From Psoroptes ovis (taxonomy: Eukaryota; Arthropoda; Arachnida; Sarcoptiformes; Psoroptidae): a DNA stretch of 64,000 nt. The stretch is taken from positions 930,001 through 994,000 of the forward strand of contig PQWQ01000011.1 of assembly GCA_002943765.1 (NCBI GenBank). The letters run 5' to 3'. This document shows positions 51,666 through 62,800 of this stretch, in pieces (within the stretch, counting starts at the first letter, position 1; each line of letters opens with the position of its first letter). Under the pieces are notes generated by a model that had not been told where the DNA came from, made no database searches, and worked only from the letters and a program-made list of their open reading frames with translations. Both the position numbers and the translations under genes were made by a program.

Positions 51666-52470
51666 GAGTTTAATTGATTAGCATATTTTTCCGATTTAGA
51701 AATATTTTCAAACGCAGCTAATTTACCAAAATGAAAACAAAAACCATAAAAAAAACAGCATCAATTATTACACACACAAACATGACACTTTTGATTCAAT
51801 CAATCAATATATTCAATTCAATATGTTTGAATGATTGTTTTTTTTCTTTATTTTTATTATTTTTTTCATTTGTTCTTATGTAAATTCATATTTTCATTAA
51901 ATTAGAATTATAAAATGCATTATTATCAACGATATCATTCAAAATGGAGAAATAATATTATTTTGAAATTCTCCTTTTCATCAGTTTTTCATCATTCAAA
52001 ATACATTACATTCTTTACTTATTCACACATCCATTTTCCTCCTCTTTTTTTCTTCATCATCTCCTTGTTTAATCCCTACAAATGGTTAAAATATCATTCA
52101 TTAAATTTGAAAATTCAATTTAAAAACAATTCATTATCATTATTCAATAATAATAATAATTACACAAATATAAATCAATATTTTCAACAAAAATAAAAAT
52201 AAAAAATACAAACAAAAAAAGAAGGACCACATACCTTTATCATCCATCAATTCATAATCCATAAACCATTGGACATCCATCAGCGATACATTTCCGATTG
52301 ATAATTTCACACACATTTATTTAATTTGAATGAAACACACACACATATATTCACATAATAAAAACAAAGTTGTATATTCTTTATTTTATCATTTATTTTT
52401 TTTTCAATGTTCACAATTTTATTTTTCTTTCATTTTTTTCTTGAAAAAAATATAATAATTATAATTGAAT

Positions 52471-52476
52471 TTTATT
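52471..52476 (-). terminator. Poly-A signal of APC5
   Basis: AATAAA on the minus strand, 38 bases after the APC5 stop codon. Confidence 0.5.
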
Positions 52477-52514
52477 TGAAATAAATAAATTTTGAAAAAA
52501 ATAAATAAATGAAC

Positions 52515-55500
52515 CTAAACAATGAGTTGACTTTTTATCATCAATAAAGCATGTTTACTGTAAAAATTTCGTGCTGAAATATTACCATTTTCATTTTCAA
52601 TTAATGCTGCTTGTTTCAATGATTGATATAATTTTTGTCTATCATTCACATGTTCATAGATTAATATTGAACGTTTAATTAATTTTGATGCTTTTGATAA
52701 TAATTTATTATTATCGATATTTGATTGTTTTTGTTGTTGTTTTGTTCTTGTTTTTTGAATATTAATTCGATATAAAATTGATGCATAAACATAGAATAGT
52801 TCGCCAATATCTTTCAATATTGATTGTGATAATGAGCGATGAATTAATAATTCAATTATTTTCATTGCATCTTGATGTTGTCCATATTGTTCTGATTGTA
52901 TACGTGCTATTTGTATCAGTGAACGAAATTCCAATTGTTTATAGCCATACAATAATGATTGTTCTACACATTCAAAAAGTATTGATAAATCTTGTAGTAT
53001 CATACCACGCATTAAATTACATTCTATTGTTGTATATGGATCTAATTCTGGTACTAATTTTCTCTCATTTTCTGGTTCCAATTCTTCTGGTGGTGGTGGT
53101 TGTATACGTTCATAATAATTTAAATTATTAGAATAAAATGATCGTAATGGCATTGGTTTAGGCTTAGGAAACTGTTCTGAAGATGTTCGTTTCTTTTTTT
53201 TGGTCAATATCAGATAATCTTCATAATAACCATTGTAATGAGAATCGTTAGAATCATAAGAGTGAAATAGATTTTGATTAAGATATTTTGATCCAGATAG
53301 TTTATGTGTTTGTGCCATACTCGTCATTTGAGCGTGATTCAATGCCCCATTAATTGAAGTATAAGGCATAATCAAATCAAGGCATTCTAATGCTGTGATT
53401 GGTTCATTTTGGCGAAAACGAAGTTGAGCCAACATATAATATGAACGTGTTCGATTCAAACATCGAATTGAATTCAAACATTTGATAGCAGAATTCCATT
53501 GACCAATGCCGACATAATAATCAAAACTTATCTCAATCAATGCTTGTTCCATTATTTGTTTAGCGCGTTGATCATATGATGAAAAATGTTTTCTAAAACA
53601 TTTTATCAAATCAATCGCTCGATGTAAATCACCACGTACAAAATATAAATAATGTGCCATATTTCTAATCGCTATCATGGTAGATTCATCTAAACGAAAA
53701 ATACGTTCTTCCATTATTTTTTCAATAACATCCATACGAAGAAATAATTGTGAATAAGTTGCTGCCAAATGTGTAGCTCCATATGCATTCAATATGGCCG
53801 ATATCATGCTAAATTGTTCACCTAATGCATCAAAAATACGATATTTAATGGACAAATAAAATGGATGAGGCAAAAACGGTGATCGTTGATTATTATTTGA
53901 ATTAGAAAATTGATCTCCTAAAACATTCGATAGCGATATATGATCGGTCAATAATGAACTCGGTTTCAAATATTGTAAATGTTGAAAATGTAAAAATGTT
54001 TTAGCTAAAATATATGGTAATGTTGAACGATTTGTTAAAATTAATCGAATAATATCTTCAACCAAATCCAAATCGGAATATACTTTATTATGCTTTGAAT
54101 TATATTTATTGGTGCCATTATTATTATTTTCCGAATCAAAAAATAAATTCAAATGTTCAACATCTATTGGTTTCGAATGATCTAAATGTTTTGATATTTG
54201 TAATATCCATAACATAGCGTATTGTAAACAACGTTCCTCTCGTTTTTCTCTTGCTAATGAAAGACAATCAACTAATGCATCATATGCAAGACGATAATAC
54301 TTGAAATGATAATACATCATGGCCAAATTCAATGATGACCAACAATAATTTGAACTATTAAACATTAAATTGTGACTGGTATTGAAATCCATTATAGTTG
54401 ATGTTTCATTTTGATAAACACCGCGTTGATTACGAAAACCATAATGATTTTGATGAATATTATGATGATGATGGCTGCTAGGATTATGAGTATTAATTGT
54501 ACGTGGAACATTAGCTCGATTATGATCTGGAATAGTACCATTTCCAATACCACCATTTCTTATCGGTACATTTGCAGCATGTTGCGATGGATGTGGCAAA
54601 CATTCGGTTTCAGATTCAAAACTTGGCTTTTTTAAATCAAAATAATCGAAAAATGCTTCACGTGCTACAGTATAATTATTTATACGTAATGCATTGATAA
54701 ATTTTAAATATTCAATATCATTGAAGAAATTGATTGAACGAAATAATGAACGATATTCTCGATCACTTGATTCAAGTGTAATTGGCCCCGTCATGGATGG
54801 AACAAATATATTGAATCCATTAGCAGATGCAATCAATCCATTGTAACCAGCTTGAATAATATCATTGTTGGCACGATTATCGACTGCAGCTTCATTCGAT
54901 ACTCCAGGATCTTGACCACTGTCACATCCACTACTGAGAACAAGATTTAAATTGCCCAAATAATTATAAGTGATAAATCGATTATAATAAAACATATTAT
55001 TTTCTGTGAATTTTTCTCGCAAATATTGTATCACTTGCTTAGGTGTTAATGCTAATTTTTCATTGAATTGAATTTTATAAATTTGTTTAATAATAAAATG
55101 CTCAAACGTGTCATAATTAATGAATTTTTTAGAGATTTTTTCCATTATTACATTATTATTATCATTACGAAAATCAATGTTTACATCGGTTTTGCCGGAT
55201 TTTTCTAAATTGCTACTTGTTTCGGATATTGTTGTCGTATGATTATCATCTACCGATAAATCAGTTTCATCGATATCCATCGGTACTGATTGATTTAAAA
55301 TATTTTTATTTGATGATGACAATAATGATGATGATCTATTCGAAGTATTATTTTCAATATCCATAGATATATCCATCGATACGGAATTATTTGAATTATC
55401 ATCACTTAATTTACGCTTATTTGTTATTTGACTATTAAAAGTATCTATCGCTAATGATAGCTGTTTATTTGAATCATTTGGATCATTATTTCCATGATGA

Positions 55501-56285
55501 ATGGATTTCAGTTTTGAAATTATATTCTTCATATTATCAATATAAACATTATCGAATTTAGATCCATTTTTATTCAATTTCATTTCAATTTGGTTCAATT
55601 TCTTGAATAACTTTTCATTAATTGTGAATTCATTTCGATCATTATCGATAGTTTCAGTATCAATAGTAATATTATTGTGATTATCAAAATTTGTTAATTT
55701 TAAATAATTTTGTAATTGATCAAATAATGTCGATGTTTCATTATATGATAAACGTTCATAATAAATCATTAATTTACGCAAAAATATACCGATCAATGAC
55801 ATTTTGTGTATTTGATGATGAAAAAAACCAGATGACAAATCGATGAAATTGTTGTCTTGATTGTTATTACCACTTAATAGATTACTTGATGGTGAAATAC
55901 GATTTTTAAATAATTTTTTCTGTATCAATAATCGTATTTTATCGAAAAAATCATGAAAATATTTTATATCATCACGTCGTTGTCGATTTAATTCTTTATG
56001 AAAGATTTGCATTATTTCGGTGGCAATTTTTTTCGAAGATGAATCTGTATTATTATTATTATTATTCAAAGAAATACGAAACAATAATTCGTCATATGTA
56101 CAATCGATTGACATTATTAATTTATATATTAGATATCCATAATCTACAATGTTTGGTGCGAATAATGAATCTTCAAATGATTGACGATATTCTAAATAAG
56201 CGCAAATGAAGTTGGCAACACATATTTTATAAGGTGTAAGCACATATGATTCATTCAGAATAAATTGATTGAAATCCATGTTCAT
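52515..56285 (-). CDS. APC5: Anaphase-promoting complex subunit 5
   Basis: Single exon of 1256 aa. The N-terminus VLTPYKICVANFICAYLEY matches the conserved start of APC5 (TPYK). MSLIGIFLRKLMIYYERLSY corresponds to the APC5 segment that follows the N-terminal helical domain. YLKFINALRINNYTVAREAF and SLNLAMMYYHFKYYRLAYDA match its TPR region. More TPR-like helices run to the C-terminus. APC5 is a scaffold subunit of the APC/C ubiquitin ligase, which drives exit from mitosis in the nucleus and cytoplasm. Human APC5 is about 755 aa; here low-complexity insertions rich in Asn, Asp, Ser and His (about 210-400 and 560-640) enlarge it. The first of two close in-frame ATGs was taken as start. It is divergent from SOSS-C with 229 bp between the start codons. 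Confidence 0.9.
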   Translation of the reverse strand: MNMDFNQFILNESYVLTPYKICVANFICAYLEYRQSFEDSLFAPNIVDYGYLIYKLIMSIDCTYDELLFRISLNNNNNNTDSSSKKIATEIMQIFHKELNRQRRDDIKYFHDFFDKIRLLIQKKLFKNRISPSSNLLSGNNNQDNNFIDLSSGFFHHQIHKMSLIGIFLRKLMIYYERLSYNETSTLFDQLQNYLKLTNFDNHNNITIDTETIDNDRNEFTINEKLFKKLNQIEMKLNKNGSKFDNVYIDNMKNIISKLKSIHHGNNDPNDSNKQLSLAIDTFNSQITNKRKLSDDNSNNSVSMDISMDIENNTSNRSSSLLSSSNKNILNQSVPMDIDETDLSVDDNHTTTISETSSNLEKSGKTDVNIDFRNDNNNVIMEKISKKFINYDTFEHFIIKQIYKIQFNEKLALTPKQVIQYLREKFTENNMFYYNRFITYNYLGNLNLVLSSGCDSGQDPGVSNEAAVDNRANNDIIQAGYNGLIASANGFNIFVPSMTGPITLESSDREYRSLFRSINFFNDIEYLKFINALRINNYTVAREAFFDYFDLKKPSFESETECLPHPSQHAANVPIRNGGIGNGTIPDHNRANVPRTINTHNPSSHHHHNIHQNHYGFRNQRGVYQNETSTIMDFNTSHNLMFNSSNYCWSSLNLAMMYYHFKYYRLAYDALVDCLSLAREKREERCLQYAMLWILQISKHLDHSKPIDVEHLNLFFDSENNNNGTNKYNSKHNKVYSDLDLVEDIIRLILTNRSTLPYILAKTFLHFQHLQYLKPSSLLTDHISLSNVLGDQFSNSNNNQRSPFLPHPFYLSIKYRIFDALGEQFSMISAILNAYGATHLAATYSQLFLRMDVIEKIMEERIFRLDESTMIAIRNMAHYLYFVRGDLHRAIDLIKCFRKHFSSYDQRAKQIMEQALIEISFDYYVGIGQWNSAIKCLNSIRCLNRTRSYYMLAQLRFRQNEPITALECLDLIMPYTSINGALNHAQMTSMAQTHKLSGSKYLNQNLFHSYDSNDSHYNGYYEDYLILTKKKKRTSSEQFPKPKPMPLRSFYSNNLNYYERIQPPPPEELEPENERKLVPELDPYTTIECNLMRGMILQDLSILFECVEQSLLYGYKQLEFRSLIQIARIQSEQYGQHQDAMKIIELLIHRSLSQSILKDIGELFYVYASILYRINIQKTRTKQQQKQSNIDNNKLLSKASKLIKRSILIYEHVNDRQKLYQSLKQAALIENENGNISARNFYSKHALLMIKSQLIV

Positions 56286-56514
56286 TGAATTGATATAAAT
56301 TTAATCAGAATGAATATTCAAGGATCGATTAATCAGGATTATTTTGCCAACAATTTGATCGTTGAAATTCAAATCATCATGAAAAACTGAATTTAAACAA
56401 AAAAAAAGCTGATTTATCGAAAGTCGTCCTTTGTGAATTTTTCATTTTTTGTTTTGATTTTTTTTTCATGTTTTTTTCAAAATGTTTTGAAAATTTCAAA
56501 AAAATAAAATAAAA
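56286..56514. promoter_or_regulatory. Bidirectional promoter region, APC5 / SOSS-C
   Basis: 229 bp lie between the start codons of two divergent housekeeping genes, so their promoters must overlap or be shared. No specific element is identifiable by eye. Confidence 0.5.
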
Positions 56515-56933
56515 ATGGTAAACTAATTTAATTTTAAATTAATTTAATCATTAATTTTGTATCAATTTTTTTCTCTTAGAATTCACAACGTAATAAAGTT
56601 TTTGATGAATTAAAAAATAAACATTTAAAACAAACGATACAAGCCAACGCAGTTGTAACATCATCCACATCATCGGCATCACCATTCATTTTATCAAGTG
56701 GTCCAGTGACTGGTTCAAACACAACAATGGCACCGATTTTACCGAATCAAATTACACCGACAACAACAGCACCGGGAATGCTTGGCCTACCACCACAGCA
56801 GCAATTTTCATCACTAGAACCAATGACACCATCACAAAAAAATGTAGCACAAGCACATCAAACTACATTTGGTTTTTATGTACCTCAAGATTCAATTTAT
56901 AATGTTATTATACCTGTATTGCCACGCTACTAA
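56515..56933 (+). CDS. INIP: SOSS complex subunit C (INIP/SSBIP1 homologue)
   Basis: Predicted exon 1 contributes only the start codon ATG (56515-56517) and is followed by a GTAAAC donor. Exon 2 runs 56580-56933; the protein is 118 aa. The N-terminal helix NSQRNKVFDELKNKHLKQTI and the C-terminal block AHQTTFGFYVPQDSIYNVII then PVLPRY match the two conserved blocks of SOSS-C, which is about 104 aa in human. The middle is a Thr/Ser/Pro linker. In this family the protein joins the single-stranded-DNA binding protein hSSB and INTS3 in the SOSS complex for double-strand-break repair in the nucleus. Upstream ATGs (near 56469 and 56482) lead to stops, which supports the one-codon first exon. Confidence 0.88.
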
Positions 56934-57075
56934 AATTCATTTATAGATATTTTTATTTTGACCGTTTTGATCTCTGATTGATGGGATTTTAATTTTTCTC
57001 CAACGCATGATAAATAATAAATAATAAAAACTTTCAACAACATAAATTTTTTTGGTTGATATCATCAATTTTTGA

Positions 57076-58386
57076 TTACAGTTTGGCCATAGGATTTGGA
57101 CTTGGATCATTCAATTCATCATTCGAAGGATATGTTAGCGGTGCTAAGTGGCCACAACCTGGTTCGATAGTACAAATCGCTCTACAAGTGATGCCTTTTA
57201 ATTCCATGCGATTTTTCGCTTTCACTTTTAAAATAGCATCATCAATATCTTCATCTATTTCAGTTATTTGTTTGCCTTCACTAATTAATTTGGGTTCAAT
57301 AGGATATTGCTCATCGCCCGGTACCAATGAATATGAGCCATCATTGTAAGTGACAATTACCGGTAACCAACGTTGACAGCCCAAAGTTTGTCTTGATTTC
57401 ATAAAACGATATAATCTGTCCATCATTGGAAATAACATGAATCTTGATAATTCATATACTTGTGGTGGAGCTAAAAATGCTTTTTCTTGTCGATGTTGTT
57501 CTAGTATTTCAATTGGATTACACCACTAAATCGAAATAAAATTGAAATTAATTTCTATATGAATGATACCAACCAATTACATACAATCGGTGTTGTAACT
57601 TCTTTATCATCAACATAAACAGGTGGTTTTTCATTGAAACAACAAACATAAAATATTGTGTCAAAACGACGATGACCAACACTTGTCGGCGTTAACCAAT
57701 TCGACCATTCATACAGTGACCATACATTCGGTACCATTTTCAATTCATCACAAAGATCATAAAAACTTTCGGCATTTTTACTAACTTTTTTTTGCCATTC
57801 ATTTAAATCGATGTTTAGAGATTGTGATGTCAAAACATTACAATAATCATTGTTTCTTTGTTTAGGATCAACCAATATGAGTATTCCTTTGTAAATTTAA
57901 AAATTAAATTAATTTTACGATTTTTCTTAAAATAATAATCAACTAACCAGCTTCTTCGAAAGTTTCACGAATCGCTGATATTCTTAATGCGATATCCATA
58001 TTCAATTTCATTTCATCGAATGATTGCACTTTGAATGTGATTGGATCGGTTATCATTGGTGGTCTTGGTCCAACAATTTCTTCGGATAGACGATCTAATT
58101 CATATTTTTTCACACCAAGTTTTTCAAATAATTCATACCATTTATATTTGAAATCGATCAATTCCACTTGACCACCAGGAAATACATATGCTGATGCAAA
58201 AAATGATGAACGTGCTGATCGCTTGACCATTAATGTTTTATAATCAAATTTCATTGAAAAATTTTGATTTGATAAATTGTCTGGAGCTAGTATAATTAAT
58301 GAAGCAGCTTCTTTCCATGATTGCCTCGGTGATAATTCGAACAAATCAATCGGTTGTTGTTCTAATGCTTTTGGATAAGGTGCCAT
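57076..58386 (-). CDS. NUDT19: NUDT19-like Nudix hydrolase, peroxisomal
   Basis: Exons 58386-57948, 57886-57585 and 57525-57076 on the minus strand (396 aa from the ATG used). The start of the fold is WKEAASLIILAP. The Nudix signature is split, as is typical of NUDT19: PGG at about 70-72 and, after a long insertion, RETFEEAG at about 140-147. APPQVYELSRF is also a family block. The protein ends in AKL, a canonical PTS1 peroxisome signal. NUDT19 family members hydrolyse CoA and its esters in peroxisomes. The reading frame stays open upstream of the ATG to an acceptor near 58422-58440, so an upstream exon is possible; 59263-59209 ending AAAAG|GTAAGA is in the right phase. It converges with SOSS-C at 142 bp. 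Confidence 0.87.
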
Positions 58387-58440
58387 TTGGTATCGTAGAT
58401 GATTTGACAATAATCTTACAGGTATAATTCTGGTGTTATC

Positions 58441-59894
58441 TATTGGAAATAAAAAAAATTATTTAAATGAATCAAATGGTAAAATTCATATCAAAATCAA
58501 CAATACTTGAAAACTTTTAGCATAAATTAGTTAATTGATAAATCTGACCTAAACTAAACTGTTGAAACAACTCAGACTGAACTCAAATCATTTGTTGTTA
58601 GTATTGTCAGTCATATTTCTATCGAAAAATTTTCAATTGTTTGTCATACAATGAACAACAACAACAACAATAATAATAATAACAATAACAAGATATTAAG
58701 ACATGAATATTTCAAGTTTTTTTTTATTTTACTTAGCACAGGTAAACACACAGATGAACAAACATATCGTTTTAAAAAAAACTAATCAATGATTTGTGAT
58801 CGTTTGTTCAATATATTGAACAAAAAAATTCAAGATAATAATTATTACAAAAAAAATGTAAATTATTTTAACCTATTTTTAAGATATGATTATTATTGCT
58901 ATTATTATTCATGATAATCGACGGCGATGATGATGATGATATGAATGAACATTGTTTTGTCATGATCTTGAACAATGCTTTTGATATTTTAATTTGATTC
59001 AATAGCATTTTTTCTTTTTAGGAAATTGAACATGAATTTGTCACTAATTAATTTTCAATTTTTCAATTGAAATCATCATCATGATGATTATCATGTTATA
59101 TGATCGATGCAAACAAATGTTGATCGCCATCTCTTATGCCAAATATCAATTGAACTGATTTAATTTTATTCGTAGAAAAATTATTGGAGAAATCTTGTCA
59201 TATCTTACCTTTTCGACCAATCGACAGAGATGGATTGAATCAAATGTTTGATCATCATTTCACAATTGAAATCGAAAGTATAATCGACAAAACTTCGAAT
59301 CACAATTGGATGGTGAATCCTTTCGGTAAATTTCCCTTTTGAAAACAACAAGTATGGAAAAAACAAGTTTTTTCTTTGAAACAAATTGAATAAATTAAAA
59401 TTTTTACATTCGAGAATACACATCTTTGCTTGAAGAAAAATAATTTAAATTTTAATATTTTCAATGATTTAAGACTTTTGCAAGTGGGAAAAAATTATAT
59501 TCAATCAAATTAACAATATAACAAATTGATAAAAGCATTTTTAAGCATCTGTAAAAATCAAATATGGTAAATGATTGATAAAAAAAAATCTTGTAGATTT
59601 AAGCAATTGACCAAATTGACGCAATTGATGGCTGTATAATTGTGAATAGTGGTTGCTACCACTTCTTAGCGTCCACGGCAATCAATCGCAATCAAAAATA
59701 ACAATTCGGTTTTCGTGTTTCTTCAAATAAGATAACAATGAATGGATTTAAGGAAAAAAATTAATGATGAATTCAATAAATATTTACAAAAACAAAAAGA
59801 AAATGAATGAATGAATGAATGAAGAAGAAAAAAAAATTTGTCATTGAAATTGTAATTATTATTTTTGTGTTGACAATTAATCATTGATCTTTTC
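58441..59894. other. Intergenic/upstream region of NUDT19
   Basis: AT-rich stretch. A possible minus-strand first exon of NUDT19 ends at about 59209 with a GTAAGA donor. A 6-bp-stem hairpin AGTGGT-TGCT-ACCACT lies at 59648-59663. No other gene was seen. Confidence 0.45.
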
Positions 59895-62800
59895 TCATGA
59901 ATTTTGATATAATCTCACATTTTGACCATTATTATTATTATTATTATTGTTAATGTGTGCATCACCATATTTAGCTATTGAATTGAAAAATCCTTTTTTC
60001 AATAAATTATTCAAATTATTTGGTCGCCTATTTCTTCGATTATTTGAATTATTATTGTTATTGCTATTAAGATTTTTTTTAGGCACAATTGGTTTAGTGA
60101 TTGGCTGTAATGGAGGTATTTTTGTGTCAATATTCAATGGATTCGGTGTTGTTGTGATTGTTGTTGTTGTTGCTGCCGCCGCTGTTGTTATCATTGATGT
60201 CGATGATGATGATGTTGATTGATCAATATCAAAAAATGATTTTGGAAATTTTCTTATTGCTACCGATGATGATGGAATCGGTGTTGTTTGCAATAATAAT
60301 GGCATAACTTTAGTGATTAGTTTTGTTGTGGCTGAATTATTTTGATCGATTGATTGATCTTTGGTATGACCACCTGTTGATTCAGTGAGTTTTGGCGACT
60401 TTAATAATTTAATTTTAGCATTTGCCGTTATTTCCTGTGCATTATTTAGAAAATTTGGATTATTTTCAATTTCATGTAAAACATGTTTGACAATTGGATG
60501 ATCAACAACCGGATTACGATTAGATGCACCAGCTATATATTCTTGACTATCTTGATTAAGTTCATTCGAATCATCATTTATTGTTTGTTGTTGTTGTTGT
60601 TGATCATTCCAGACAACTGATTCACCAGAACCATAAAGTTTTTGATTGGATTTAATCGAATGTATCGATTTTGACATTTGTCGTTTATGGTGTTCGGCAG
60701 CAGTGATAGCTTCATTTACTAATTCTTTGATTGTATTCATCGGTATACCACCAACAAATGTTTCACCTGATTCATCTTCGCCAATTTTCTGTTCAACAAT
60801 GTTTTGATCATCTTCATAGCTTTTATTATCTTCGAATACTTGTCCACGAGGATTTTGATGTCCCTCATTTTTCGGTGCCGATAATTGTGATGAAGAACTA
60901 CGATAATCATTGGAGTCAACATTATTGAATCCTTTATCAAAACTATCGCCTTTATTATTGTAATTATTGAAATCACTATGAAATCCGCCATCTTCATTAT
61001 TGTTTGCATGACAAAGAGAAAAAATCAAAATCAAAATTAAAATAGTCCATTTAAAATTAATAAATAATTCATACCATTACTGCTACTATATTGATTTTTA
61101 TGACTGTCGAAGCTATCCGAAATTCCATCACTTGACTGCATGTTGTTCAATGTATAAGAATCGCCACCACTACTCGAATGTCCACCACTTATTCCTCCGT
61201 TAGTCATAGGTGTGAAACCACTACTGCCAGAATCATAATGAGCATTATTGCCTTCATGATTCATTGGTCCGAAACCGTTAGCCTTAGAATCATATCCACC
61301 ACCATTATTAATCGGAACAAATCCATTGCTGCCAGAATTACTTGAATCATATCCACCGCCATTATTCATTGGAATGAAACCATTACCAGAATTGCCAGAA
61401 TCATATCCTCCACCACCACCATTATTATTTGCTATCGAATTTCCAGAATCATAACCGCCACTGTCGTGTGTGTCATCGAATCCCAAAGATGTTACTCCAA
61501 TGTCGTTGCCTCCTGAATATCCTGCACTGCCTTCACCTCCTGAACTATATCCTCCTATGTTTTCTACAGCGCTGTATCCTCCGTTTCCAACATTACCAGC
61601 ATTATACCCACCACCGTTATCGCTGCTGGAATTATAATCGCTACCTTCGCCACTACTTGCAGCAGTATATCCTCCGGCATCACCACCGCTTGAACTGTAG
61701 CCACCGCCACCGCTTCCGGCATTGTATCCGCCAGCATCGCTACCACCAGAATTGTAACTGCCACCACCACCTCCAGCATTATATCCGCCAGCATCACCGC
61801 CGCCTGAATTGTAACTGCCACCACCACCTCCGGCATTATATCCGCCACCAGAATCATAGCCACCGCCACCACTACCCCCGGCATTATATCCGCCACCGTT
61901 ATTACCGCCAGAATCGTAGCCACTGCTGCCGCCTTCGGCATTATATCCTCCAGCATCGCCGCTACCAGAATCGTAGCCACCGCCCCCACCACCTCCTGCA
62001 TTATATCCGCCAGCATCACCACCGCCTGAATTGTAACTGCCACCACCAGCTCCAGCATTGTATCCACCATTACCACCAGCTCCAGCATTGTATCCACCAT
62101 TATCACCACCTCCTGAATTGTAACCACTACCACCTCCAGCGTTGTATACACCGCCACCGCCTCCGGCATTATATCCACCGGCATCGCCACCACCAGAATT
62201 GTAACTGCCACCACCACCTCCAGCATTATATCCACCGGCATCGCCACCACCAGAATTGTAGCCACCGCCACCTCCAGCATTATATCCACCGGCATCGCCA
62301 CCACCAGAATTGTAGCCACCGCCACCTCCAGCATTATATCCACCGGCATCTCCACCACCAGAATTGTAGCCACCGCCACCTCCAGCATTATATCCACCGG
62401 CATCGCCACCACCTGAATTGTATCCTCCACCAGCTCCAGCATTGTATCCACCACCATCACCACCGCCTGAATTGTAGTCACCGCCACCACCTCCAGCGTT
62501 ATATCCACCACCGTTATTGCCGCCAGAATTGTAACTGCCACCACCACTGCCTGAATTGTATCCGCCACCACCTCCAGCATCATATCCGCCGCTATTACCG
62601 CCACCAGAATTGTAGCCACTGCCACCTCCAGCATTGTATCCACCACCATTACCACCTACGCCATTATATCCCCCACCACCGCCTCCACCAGCAGTGTATC
62701 CGCCACCACCTCCAGCATTATATCCGCCGGCATCACCGTTACCAGAATTGTACCCACCGCCACCTCCGGCATTATATCCACCAGCATCGCCACCACCAGA

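Larger units (their letters stand above)
50992..52514. other. Convergent 3' spacer
   Basis: 1.5 kb between the adhesion gene and APC5, which point at each other. It contains poly-A signals for both, a possible small secreted-peptide ORF on the minus strand (51480-51665), and otherwise AT-rich sequence. Confidence 0.5.

Noticed and set aside
52778..53131. 117-codon plus-strand ORF inside APC5
   Set aside because: It is antisense to the conserved APC5 coding sequence, without domain support.
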